From an uncultured Collinsella sp. (GTDB taxonomy: Bacteria; Actinomycetota; Coriobacteriia; Coriobacteriales; Coriobacteriaceae), in contig USDE01000016.1 in the NCBI GenBank assembly GCA_900553345.1, positions 1 through 13,323 of the forward strand: DNA of 13,323 nucleotides. Direction: 5' to 3'. The notes beneath the pieces are model-generated. The model searched no databases. It was given only the letters and a program-made list of their open reading frames with translations, and was not told the origin of the DNA. Positions 5,601-13,323 of this stretch are shown piece after piece (the first letter of the stretch is position 1; every line of letters starts with the position of its first letter). The position numbers and the translations under genes are program-made.

Positions 5601-8210
5601 TAGCAGCGCCACGACCAGGTAGGTCGCAAAGCCAATGCCCACGCACGCCGTCATGGACCAAGCGGGCACGTAGATCTCGATATTGCCGTTGTAGGCGAGC
5701 AGCATCGAGCGGAAGATGGCCGTAAGCGAGCCAATAATGACCGGCAGGCTCAGCACAAGCGACGCCACCACGCACAGCGTGATCGAGCGGATGTACAGAT
5801 GCGAGATCTCGCTATCGCGATAGCCAAAGACTTTCATGTAGCTGATCGAACGGGCGCTGTGGTCGATCACAGCCTTGGTCAACAGGTACATAAACAGCAG
5901 GAAAATAAACACCGCGAGCCCAACCATCATGCCGATCATTTTGCTCATCATGCCGATAAACTGGTCGCCCACGGCGCGCATGTCGTCGGGCGTGGTGTCG
6001 CCGGCAAAGTAACGAGCATCGAGATCGAGCTTCTCGTCGCTCACATAGCCGTTAAAGTAGGCGGCGTCGTTGTCGAACAGCTCGTTAAAGTCGTCGATAC
6101 TCATATAGATATTCATGTCCGACTTGGAGCCCCAGGCACAGTCCTTGCCCGCGTACTCAAGGGAATAACGCTCGCCCTCGTACTTGTCGCCGAGCATGAC
6201 CTTCTGACCCTCGCTCCAGCCAAACTTATCGAGCAGACCGCCGCCAAAGACGATGCGCCCATCGCCGACGTTGAGGTCTTTCCAATAGCGCGAATCGGAT
6301 GAAATGCCGTAGACGGAAATCGTCTCCTCGCCATTACCATCGCCGCGGTCGTATTGCAGCTGGTAAACGGCGTATTTCTCGGCCTGTGCGATTGCGCCCG
6401 CGCCGTTGTCGGTCGTATTGACCGGGTGAATATCGTCGTTGTCAGTGTCAATCTTGGAGGCTTTGTCGATCAGGTCGATAGCCTCATCACGGTTGCAGCC
6501 GAGGGCATCGGCAAGATCATCGAGGCGCGCATAAAGCGCATCCTTCTTGTCCTGGACCTTGGCAAGCGCATCCTGCGCCGCAGTCAGGCTCTCGGCAGAC
6601 GGAGATGCGGTCGCGGCATCGGCTGCCGTCTGCGCCGCATCGGCCGCGTCGTCAAGCTCGTCATCGGCATCCTGGGCAGCGGTTAGCAGCGCGCCGTCAA
6701 CCGACTGCAAGCGCTCGAGTGCCGACCACTGCTCGCGCTCCTCGGCGGTGCCCTCGAGCTCCAGCGGCGCCTTGAGCGTGTACTGGTGCTCGGCGACCAG
6801 GCTCGTCTTCAGGTTGTCCGCGTAGTGCGTCATCGTGGGCAGAATCGCCAGGCCAAAAAGCATCAGCAGCGACGCAAATGCAATGCCCACGAAGAGCGTG
6901 GCGAAGTTGCCCAGGTTGCGCAGGAAGATACGCAGGCGGAAGCGCGAGACAAAACCCATGCGCTCCGGCAGCTGCAGGCCGCGCTTGGTACCCGATTTGC
7001 CGCTCGCCTCGTGACGAAGGAATTGCAACGGCGTCTTGCCCATTTTGCGAAGCAGGCCCACCAGCGTGATGAGGATGAGCGCGGCGGCGGGAACCACGGC
7101 GCACTTCACAAAGATCTCCCAGCTCCAGTACACCTGGAAGGGCGGCAGGCTGTACGAACCGTAATAGAGGCTGCGCATGGGCTCGGTAAAGAACACAACG
7201 CCGAGTGCAGTGCCCAAAAGCGCCGCGACCACGCCCACGATGGCGGGAAGCGCGAGGTAGTGCAGCACGATCTCGCGTCGACGATAGCCGCTGGCGAGCA
7301 GCGTGCCGATGATGGCGCTCTCCTCCTCGATGGTGGCGTCGGTAAGGACCACAAAGACAAACGCCATGATCACGATGATGATGTCGAGCAGCGTCATCCA
7401 CATCATGGAGTCGCCGTCTACGTCGTCGTGTGCGTAGCCAATGCCCTGGTTGGAATCGGCGTCGATCAGATCGTCCACGCGTGCATCGGCATCGGTCAGC
7501 GCCTCGACCATATCCTGCTCCGCATCGATGCGATCCGCGGTGGGGAGGTCGCAATCGGTAAAGATAAAGGAATAGGTGTAGGCAGGCGCGCCACCGGCAT
7601 CCTCAAGCGCGGCAAAGCCGGCGTCGGTGACCTCGGCCACGCCGTACGTGATGGTGTTCACCGTAAAGTCCGAATTGTTGAGGAACAGCGCCTGGCTATC
7701 GGGCTGGGTCATGATGCCGCAGATGGTGTAGGTTCGGTCCTCGAGCTCGACTTTATCGCCCACGGACAGGTTGTTATTGGTGGCAAAGACACGGTCGATT
7801 GCCACCTCGTCATCCGCCTTGGGCTCCTTGCCCTCGCTGTACGACGCAATGTCGACCTTGGTGCGGTGCGCATAGGTGCGCAGCGTACGCTTGGTGCCGT
7901 CGTCGCCGGCGGTCTTTTTGATGATGGCGTCGATGGAGAAGTTCTTGTAGAGCGTGACGCCGCCGACGTCGCCGGCTGCATCCTCGGCAGCCTTGAGCTG
8001 GCCTTTGGTGGCCTCGAAGGAGGTGGTCACGCGGCCGTCCTCAATCGTGTACGCATCGCGCATGTCGTCGATAAGGCAGCCGATGGAATGCGCCGCGAGC
8101 AAAAAGCCCGATGTAAGGGCGATGCTTCCGCACATAAGCAAAAAGATGCCCAGATACTTGCCGATATTGCGGCGCAGCTCGCGCGGGAGACGTTTTGCGA
8201 GAGGTGTCAT
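5544..8210 (-). CDS. ABC transporter permease, double FtsX type (MacB-like)
   Basis: An 888-residue membrane protein with two FtsX halves. A first helix (16-42) precedes an extracytoplasmic domain. Three helices follow (about 272-291, 317-341, 368-388), then a second single helix (434-460), a second large external domain, and three final helices (756-779, 806-831, 848-872). The second external domain opens with an Ala/Asp-rich, probably coiled-coil segment (about 510-575). The C-terminal SIKRVSLAEALKVQE is a common FtsX ending. Such permeases act as mechanotransmission or lipid/peptide export systems with a MacB/LolD-type ATPase, encoded just upstream. I start at ATG 8210, 8 bases after the ATPase stop. 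A TTG at 8225 would overlap that gene and add five residues. The gene ends inside a REP-like hairpin, and its last 59 bp are repeated 184 bp downstream. Confidence 0.93.
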   Translation of the reverse strand: MTPLAKRLPRELRRNIGKYLGIFLLMCGSIALTSGFLLAAHSIGCLIDDMRDAYTIEDGRVTTSFEATKGQLKAAEDAAGDVGGVTLYKNFSIDAIIKKTAGDDGTKRTLRTYAHRTKVDIASYSEGKEPKADDEVAIDRVFATNNNLSVGDKVELEDRTYTICGIMTQPDSQALFLNNSDFTVNTITYGVAEVTDAGFAALEDAGGAPAYTYSFIFTDCDLPTADRIDAEQDMVEALTDADARVDDLIDADSNQGIGYAHDDVDGDSMMWMTLLDIIIVIMAFVFVVLTDATIEEESAIIGTLLASGYRRREIVLHYLALPAIVGVVAALLGTALGVVFFTEPMRSLYYGSYSLPPFQVYWSWEIFVKCAVVPAAALILITLVGLLRKMGKTPLQFLRHEASGKSGTKRGLQLPERMGFVSRFRLRIFLRNLGNFATLFVGIAFASLLMLFGLAILPTMTHYADNLKTSLVAEHQYTLKAPLELEGTAEEREQWSALERLQSVDGALLTAAQDADDELDDAADAAQTAADAATASPSAESLTAAQDALAKVQDKKDALYARLDDLADALGCNRDEAIDLIDKASKIDTDNDDIHPVNTTDNGAGAIAQAEKYAVYQLQYDRGDGNGEETISVYGISSDSRYWKDLNVGDGRIVFGGGLLDKFGWSEGQKVMLGDKYEGERYSLEYAGKDCAWGSKSDMNIYMSIDDFNELFDNDAAYFNGYVSDEKLDLDARYFAGDTTPDDMRAVGDQFIGMMSKMIGMMVGLAVFIFLLFMYLLTKAVIDHSARSISYMKVFGYRDSEISHLYIRSITLCVVASLVLSLPVIIGSLTAIFRSMLLAYNGNIEIYVPAWSMTACVGIGFATYLVVALLHTRSIKRVSLAEALKVQE

Positions 8211-8218
8211 GGCGCCGC

Positions 8219-8944
<726 letters not shown>

Positions 8945-9025
8945 TGTTAGCCTCGTACTACTTTATGAGCGTAATAGTAAACCTTGGCGAACTATTTTTG
9001 AGCGAGGCCTGGGATTTATTTCAGA

Positions 9026-9056
9026 CTAGTCATTGGGGACGCTCTTAAATGACTAG
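9026..9056 (+). repeat. REP-like hairpin unit 4, 3' of the ABC-2 operon
   Basis: CTAGTCATT (9026-9034) and AATGACTAG (9048-9056) form a perfect 9-bp stem around the 13-base loop GGGGACGCTCTTA. It begins only 4 bases beyond the stop codon of the last ABC-2 gene. In its transcript the hairpin could protect the 3' end or slow polymerase. It also separates the two ABC transporter operons. Confidence 0.75.
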
Positions 9057-9060
9057 GTGG

Positions 9061-10266
9061 CTAGACGCGGGATTTGGCGCGTGCGAGGGCCAGGCCTGCG
9101 GCGGCGATGGCCACGGCAAAGAGTGCCGTGACGCCCAGGTCGCAGGCAATGTCGCCCAGCACGGCGGACGTCAGGTCCGCGGCGAGCGCCTTGCTGATCG
9201 CGTCGTTCACCCAAAACGTCGGCACAAAATGCGCAACGGTCTGCACGGCCGAGCCCATGAGCGACAGCGGCATCCAGGCGCCGCCCAAAAACGTCATGAG
9301 CATGCCGAGCAGGTTGCCCACGCCGTTGAGCAGCTCCTCGCGCGCACCCAGGCTCGAAAGGGCAAAGCCAACGGCCAGAGGCGTGCACGCAAGGGCAAAC
9401 GTCGCCGCCAGCGCCAGGCACACACGGCCCACGCCGACCTCGGCGACCGCGCCGGCAAAGCCCACGACGCCCATCATGCTCGACACAAACCAGATGCAGA
9501 CGGTGAGCACGGCGGCGGCCGCAAACACGGCAAGCGAACGCCGGCGCTCGGAGATTGGGCCGGCATCCATACGACGTACGCGCTCGGGCTCGTTCATGCC
9601 CGAGAACACCAGCCCCACCGACACGATGACCGACGAGATAATCGCGTACGCGCCAAAGTTGAAGTACGACTCGAGCGTGGCGGCGGCGGTCGAGTCAACC
9701 TTGACCTGCTCGATCTCGACCTTGGCACGCTTCGCGGCCGCATGATCGGCAGCCTTGGCGACGTCACCGTTGGAGGCAGTGGGCTCAAGTGCCGCCGCAG
9801 CGCCCGCGAGCGAGATCCAGCGCGAGGCCTCGGCAGACGAAAGCGCCGCCGCCATGGTGCCAGCACCGTACGTCACATCGAGCTTGGGCAGGGACTCCCC
9901 CGCGCGGGCAGCTGCAACGAGGTCGCCCTCAAACCCCTCCGGGATAAAGAACACGCAGTCGGCACTGCCCTTGGCGCTGTTGCTCTTGGAAAGCGCGTCC
10001 GCAAGGTCGTAGGTGTCGTCGCCGACGTCCGTGACCAGCTCAAAGTGCGAACCCAGATGCTTGGTAAGCGCACGCGAAAGGTCGCTGTCGTCGCGGTCGA
10101 CCACGATCACGTTGGCATCGTAGGGCTTGTACTCGGTGAGCTGCGACGAGTTCCAGCTCACCGATGCCGCGATAAACACACCCATGAGCGAGATAAACAC
10201 CGTGTAGATAAGCAGATAGAGCGGGTGCGCGAGCGCCATGCGAAGCGCAGTCTTAAAGGTGCTCAT
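9061..10266 (-). CDS. ABC-2 type transporter permease (second of pair)
   Basis: A 401-residue ABC-2 membrane subunit. One N-terminal helix (17-37) is followed by a long extracytoplasmic domain (about 38-200), then five helices near 204-224, 244-270, 280-304, 313-335 and 372-395. This 1+5 layout with a large external loop is typical of the YhgE/ABC-2 'membrane_3' exporters. The open frame reaches a TTG at 10281, but AAGGAG (complement of 10272-10277) lies 5 bases before the ATG at 10266, so I start there. The start overlaps the end of the preceding permease by 14 bp, implying translational coupling and equal synthesis. With its partner and the upstream ATPase it should form a heterodimeric exporter. 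Substrate unknown; drug or peptide efflux is a usual guess. Confidence 0.92.
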   Translation of the reverse strand: MSTFKTALRMALAHPLYLLIYTVFISLMGVFIAASVSWNSSQLTEYKPYDANVIVVDRDDSDLSRALTKHLGSHFELVTDVGDDTYDLADALSKSNSAKGSADCVFFIPEGFEGDLVAAARAGESLPKLDVTYGAGTMAAALSSAEASRWISLAGAAAALEPTASNGDVAKAADHAAAKRAKVEIEQVKVDSTAAATLESYFNFGAYAIISSVIVSVGLVFSGMNEPERVRRMDAGPISERRRSLAVFAAAAVLTVCIWFVSSMMGVVGFAGAVAEVGVGRVCLALAATFALACTPLAVGFALSSLGAREELLNGVGNLLGMLMTFLGGAWMPLSLMGSAVQTVAHFVPTFWVNDAISKALAADLTSAVLGDIACDLGVTALFAVAIAAAGLALARAKSRV

Positions 10267-11440
10267 AGCGGCTCCTTCCAAAGATCAGCGTGGCGGCGGC
10301 GACGAACAACAGCGCCATAAGGACCAGCGCGCCCGCGCGAACGGCAAAGGGGCCCAGGTCCTCAAAGAAATACAGGCGGTTGAACATGTCGCAGATGAGC
10401 TTGACGGGGTTGAGCCAGCACTCGGCCGGGCAGGCGCGGGCGACGTCGTCGGCAAGCGCCATCGCCGGCTCGCCGTAGAGGCCGGCGAACAGGGCGCACG
10501 TGGTGGCAAAGCCCGTGAGGATGCCCGACTTGGACGCCTTGCCGCCCTTAACGGGAAGCGTGCCCACAAAGAGTCCCAAGCCCGTGGCGGCAAGCGCGGA
10601 AGCGGCGCCGCCCACCAAACACAGTCCCTCGCGCCCGCCAAAGTCGATGCCCACGACTAGGCGCACGTAGCCGATCGCAATCGCCATCGAGGCAAAGGAG
10701 ACCAGCCACGAGCCCACAAAGATACCGGCCAGTGACGCCGTCTTGGAAAGACCACCCACGCAGCGACGTGCGCCAAGGCCGGACAGATTGGGCTGCAGAT
10801 CGACGACGCTCAAGGCGGCAAACTCGGCAGACATCATCGCCACCAGACCAAAGAGCGCATAGTAGTAGATGACCGTGCCATCGGGCGTGGTACGCGTCAG
10901 GCTCACGCGACGGGTGCCGCCCTCGAGCGACAGGGCGCGCGCAACCGCCTCCGGGTCGGTGAGCGCCGCTGGGTTGTCCTGGGCAATTTGGGACATGAGC
11001 TCGGCATTTTGTGTATACGAGCTTGCCACCGTCTCCAGGATGCTGCGATCGGTGAGCACCGACGACGCACGCGAGCCGTCATAACTCGATAGCAGCGTGA
11101 GTTTGGGCGTGCCCGCGTCGTCGACCGTATAGATGCCCGCGACCTCGCCGGCCTTAAGCGCACGGCTCGCGTCGGCTGCGTCGTCGCACTCGTGGATCTC
11201 GAGCAGTTGGTCGTCGCCTTCCTTGGCAAGCGAAGCCGCCACGTTCTTAAAGGTCGAGGCGTCCCAGGCCTCGTCCGCCACGATGGCAACCGGCACCGGA
11301 TCGACCGTGCCGTCGGAGCTGAGGTTCGCAAACATAAACATGAACATCGTGGAAAGCGCGATGGGAAAGAGAGCGCCCCAAACCCACGTGCTCGGCCGGC
11401 GCAGCAGCGTCTTGACCGTGGTGATGATGGTGTTGAACAT
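10253..11440 (-). CDS. ABC-2 type transporter permease (first of pair)
   Basis: A 395-residue ABC-2 subunit with the same plan as its downstream partner. One helix (about 18-38) is followed by an extracytoplasmic domain (40-188) and five helices near 190-212, 236-262, 272-294, 304-322 and 364-386. The two proteins are similar in architecture but clearly diverged. AGGGGG lies 5 bases before the ATG at 11440 and overlaps the TAG stop of the ATPase gene; the gap is 9 bp. The last codons and TAA overlap the next gene by 14 bp. It belongs to a three-gene ATPase-permease-permease operon. No truncation or frameshift was seen. Confidence 0.92.
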   Translation of the reverse strand: MFNTIITTVKTLLRRPSTWVWGALFPIALSTMFMFMFANLSSDGTVDPVPVAIVADEAWDASTFKNVAASLAKEGDDQLLEIHECDDAADASRALKAGEVAGIYTVDDAGTPKLTLLSSYDGSRASSVLTDRSILETVASSYTQNAELMSQIAQDNPAALTDPEAVARALSLEGGTRRVSLTRTTPDGTVIYYYALFGLVAMMSAEFAALSVVDLQPNLSGLGARRCVGGLSKTASLAGIFVGSWLVSFASMAIAIGYVRLVVGIDFGGREGLCLVGGAASALAATGLGLFVGTLPVKGGKASKSGILTGFATTCALFAGLYGEPAMALADDVARACPAECWLNPVKLICDMFNRLYFFEDLGPFAVRAGALVLMALLFVAAATLIFGRSRYEHL

Positions 11441-11449
11441 GGCTGCCCC

Positions 11450-12388
11450 CTAGTCGCGCAGCTCGCGGCCGGTGATCTCGAGGAACACGTCGTTGAGGGT
11501 CGGCGGCTCGCTCCACACGCGGCCGAGCGCCACGTCGGCGGCGCGCAGCGTGTCGAGGATGTCGACCAGGTTATGCGGGCTCGCTTCGCAGGTGCAGACG
11601 AGCTCGCCGCCGGACAGCTCGACTGAAAGCACGTGCTCGAGGGCGCGCAGCCGCTCGACCGTGGCCGACTCGACGGCGCCGACCTCGACCGTCACGCGCT
11701 CGCCCATCTGAATCATGCGCTTGAGCTCGTCGTTAGTGCCCTGCGCCAGCACGCGCCCGCCGTCCATGATCATGATGCGGCTGCAAATCTGCTCGACTTC
11801 CTCCATGTAATGGCTGGTATACACCACCGTGGCGCCCTCGTCGCGCAGGCGGCAGATGCCCTCCAGGATGGCGTTGCGGCTCTGCGGGTCGACCGCCACC
11901 GTGGGCTCGTCAAAAAAGATGAGCTCGGGCTTGTGCGCGATACCGCAGGCGATGTTGAGGCGACGCGCCAGGCCGCCCGAGAGCTTGCCGGGGCGGAACT
12001 TGGTAAAGTCACCCAGCCCGACAAAGTCAATCGCCTCGTCCACCAGCGCACGGCGACGCTTGCGATCGTTAACGTAGAGACTGCAGAAATAGTCGATGTT
12101 CTCGCGCACCGTGAGCTCGTCAAACACCGCCACCTGCTGCGGCACCACGCCGATGCGGCGCTTGAGGTCATAGCGGGCGGGCGTCATGGGTTCGCCGAAC
12201 AGCTCGATGGTGCCTTTGTCGTAGGCAAGCAGCTGCAAAATGCAGTTGATGGACGTGGTCTTGCCCGAGCCGTTGGGGCCCAGCAGGCCAAAGATCTCGC
12301 CGGGGGCGATGCTCAGGCTAAAGTGGTCGAGCGCGATAAGGTCGTCGTAGCGCTTGACGAGGTTTTCGACGTGGACGATGTCTGTCAT
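11450..12388 (-). CDS. ABC transporter ATPase, DrrA/CcmA-like
   Basis: A 312-residue ATPase that should drive the two ABC-2 permeases encoded after it. Motifs: Walker A GPNGSGKTT (37-45), Q-loop in VVPQQ (81-85), signature LSGGLARR (136-143), Walker B LIFFDEP (156-162) with E161, and H193. The D-loop is VAVDP rather than the common VGLDP. Residues from about 225 form the C-terminal extension seen in DrrA-type drug-export ATPases, ending in PTLNDVFLEITGREL, a common final motif of that group. AGGAGGG (complement of 12396-12402) precedes the ATG at 12388 by 7 bases, and this is the first gene of the operon. The divergent histidine kinase gene starts 196 bp away, which suggests regulation by that two-component system. 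Confidence 0.95.
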   Translation of the reverse strand: MTDIVHVENLVKRYDDLIALDHFSLSIAPGEIFGLLGPNGSGKTTSINCILQLLAYDKGTIELFGEPMTPARYDLKRRIGVVPQQVAVFDELTVRENIDYFCSLYVNDRKRRRALVDEAIDFVGLGDFTKFRPGKLSGGLARRLNIACGIAHKPELIFFDEPTVAVDPQSRNAILEGICRLRDEGATVVYTSHYMEEVEQICSRIMIMDGGRVLAQGTNDELKRMIQMGERVTVEVGAVESATVERLRALEHVLSVELSGGELVCTCEASPHNLVDILDTLRAADVALGRVWSEPPTLNDVFLEITGRELRD

Positions 12389-12464
12389 GAGGCGGCCCTC
12401 CTGTTGATTGCGGCCCGGTACGATTGCATCATCGCAGGAGCCGCCGGCGCGCGCCAGTGAGCTT

Positions 12465-12543
12465 TGTCACGAGTGCGGAGCTTGGTCGCGTGGCCCGCCG
12501 GCGCCCCGCTTTGCCGCGCGGGAGGAATGTCACGGTTGCGCAG
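12465..12543 (+). promoter_or_regulatory. Spaced 16-bp direct repeat in the kinase/ABC divergent region
   Basis: TGTCACGAGTGCGGAG (12465-12480) and TGTCACGGTTGCGCAG (12528-12543) agree at 13 of 16 positions and start 63 bp apart, about six helical turns. They lie between the ABC-2 operon and the kinase gene and could be response-regulator sites. The rest of the 196-bp gap is GC-rich. I saw no convincing promoter for the ABC operon in it. Confidence 0.3.
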
Positions 12544-12556
12544 GCGGCCCCTCCAC

Positions 12557-12584
12557 TACGCGCGGCTTCGCGTACAATACCCGT
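12557..12584 (+). promoter_or_regulatory. -10 element of a likely leaderless promoter, with inverted repeat
   Basis: TACAAT (12573-12578) lies 6 bases before the kinase ATG at 12585, so transcription should begin at or next to the A of the start codon. No Shine-Dalgarno sequence is present, which fits leaderless translation, common in Actinobacteria. The -35 region is poor, suggesting activation. TACGCG (12557-12562) and CGCGTA (12569-12574) form a perfect inverted repeat that overlaps the -10 and may be an operator. Confidence 0.5.
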
Positions 12585-13323
12585 ATGAACAGGCTTTTCG
12601 ACAAATCGATCGTGCTGGCGTGCTGCATCGCAGCCGCCACGGGCCTTGCTGTGGACGCTCGCCTGGTCGCGGCGTTTTGCCTTGGCGTTATTGCCACCTC
12701 GCTGGCCGAGCTCGCGCAGAAGGAACGCACGCGCCGCACAAGCGAGGCCGCGAGCTGCGCTTACATCATCGCGGCCGTCTTCGTGCCGCCGTTTGTGCCG
12801 TTTGCACCTCTCGCCCTCTATGACATCGCGCGACGCGTGCGCCGCGAGCACGCCTGGGTCGCGCTGGGCATTGGCTCCGTCTTTGCTTTTGCGCTCGTCG
12901 CGGACCTTCGCGCCGACGCGCTCACCGCCCGAACGCTTCTACTGACCGCCATCCTTTCAGTTGCCGCCACCTTGTTATCGCTACGCACCGCCCAGTTGGA
13001 GCGCGAGCAGCAGCGCATGCACCGCACCCGCGACGAGCTGCAGGAACGTGCTCTGGCGCTCGAAGCGCGCAACCGCGATCTTGCCGACCGCCAGGACTAC
13101 GAAGTCGAGCTCGCGACGCTCGCCGAACGCGCCCGCATCGCGCGCGAGATCCACGATAACGTCGGGCACCAGCTCACGCGCGCCTCGCTGCAGGCCGAAG
13201 CGCTGCGCGTGGTCCACGCCGACGAGCCCGGCGTCGCCGCCGATTTCGCCGACGTCAAACGCACGGTTGACGAGGCGCTCCAGCTTGTGCGCGCCAGCGT
13301 CCACGCGCTCAACGACAACGCCG
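12585..13323 (+). CDS. Sensor histidine kinase, NarL/DesK type (3' end off window)
   Basis: 246 codons are visible before the right edge. The N-terminal half has about four membrane helices (near 9-43, 58-81, 91-108, 117-133) with short loops, so it probably senses within or near the membrane. A charged coiled-coil linker (134-182) leads to the HisKA_3 dimerisation domain with ERARIAREIHDNVGHQLT (181-197), in which H190 is the phosphorylated residue. The HATPase domain should follow beyond the window. Kinases of this kind pair with LuxR/NarL-type response regulators, probably the next gene. It diverges from the ABC-2 operon, a usual arrangement for kinases that control an exporter. The ATG at 12585 has no ribosome site but a -10 box at leaderless distance. 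The frame continues upstream without a better start. Confidence 0.88.
   Translation, partial: MNRLFDKSIVLACCIAAATGLAVDARLVAAFCLGVIATSLAELAQKERTRRTSEAASCAYIIAAVFVPPFVPFAPLALYDIARRVRREHAWVALGIGSVFAFALVADLRADALTARTLLLTAILSVAATLLSLRTAQLEREQQRMHRTRDELQERALALEARNRDLADRQDYEVELATLAERARIAREIHDNVGHQLTRASLQAEALRVVHADEPGVAADFADVKRTVDEALQLVRASVHALNDNA

Noticed and set aside
5353..5775. 140-codon minus-strand frame spanning the repeat cluster
   Set aside because: It reads the permease gene and its tail copy in a wrong frame and passes through the hairpins; no domain or ribosome site supports it.
9049..10320. 423-codon open frame on the plus strand opposite the ABC-2 permease
   Set aside because: Arg/His-rich shadow composition with no motifs; the minus strand has a clear gene with ribosome site and membrane helices.
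12446..12455. GGCGCGCGCC perfect palindrome
   Set aside because: Short, simple GC alternation is expected by chance in such GC-rich DNA.
12464..12823. 119-codon plus-strand frame overlapping the kinase start
   Set aside because: It lies out of frame with the kinase, whose HisKA_3 motif and membrane helices are clear; the candidate has no recognisable domain.

Overview
The window is GC-rich (roughly 60% by eye) and densely packed. It looks like chromosomal DNA of a Coriobacteriia actinobacterium, with Collinsella the best guess. The basis is protein style, codon use and short intergenic repeats with a GGGGAC...CTTA core; no rRNA or marker gene confirms it. Ten protein genes can be supported. 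Those at both ends are cut by the window edge. No tRNA, rRNA, CRISPR array or intact transposase gene was seen.

Left part (1-2650, minus strand): a hemolysin III/TrhA-type seven-helix membrane protein, then a CorC/HlyC (CNNM-type) membrane protein with a CBS pair, then the start of a protein resembling the N-terminal domain of cyanophycin synthetase. The last start codon overlaps the CorC-like stop by 4 bases. A divergent promoter region (2651-2836) carries several palindromes and separates this group from a membrane-anchored alpha/beta hydrolase on the plus strand (2837-3802).

Middle (3803-5543): a 122-bp element bounded by perfect 16-bp inverted repeats, then a bidirectional terminator, lie between the hydrolase and a convergent DUF362/dicluster-ferredoxin gene. 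Upstream of the ferredoxin gene is an 11-bp-phased direct repeat. Next comes a repeat cluster (5337-5544) of REP-like hairpins. It contains a 59-bp second copy of the 3' end of the adjacent ABC permease gene.

Right part (5544-12388, minus strand): two unrelated ABC transporters in series. One is a MacB/FtsX-type pair (ATPase, then an 888-aa double-FtsX permease). The other is a DrrA-like ATPase followed by two ABC-2 permeases with tight or overlapping junctions. A REP-like hairpin lies immediately 3' of the ABC-2 operon. Divergent from that operon, an apparently leaderless NarL/DesK-type sensor histidine kinase starts at 12585 and runs off the right edge, so a two-component system controlling the ABC-2 exporter is likely. 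The most unusual parts are the repeat and gene-tail cluster at 5337-5600, the inverted-repeat element at 3845-3966, and the stand-alone cyanophycin-synthetase-like domain at the left edge.
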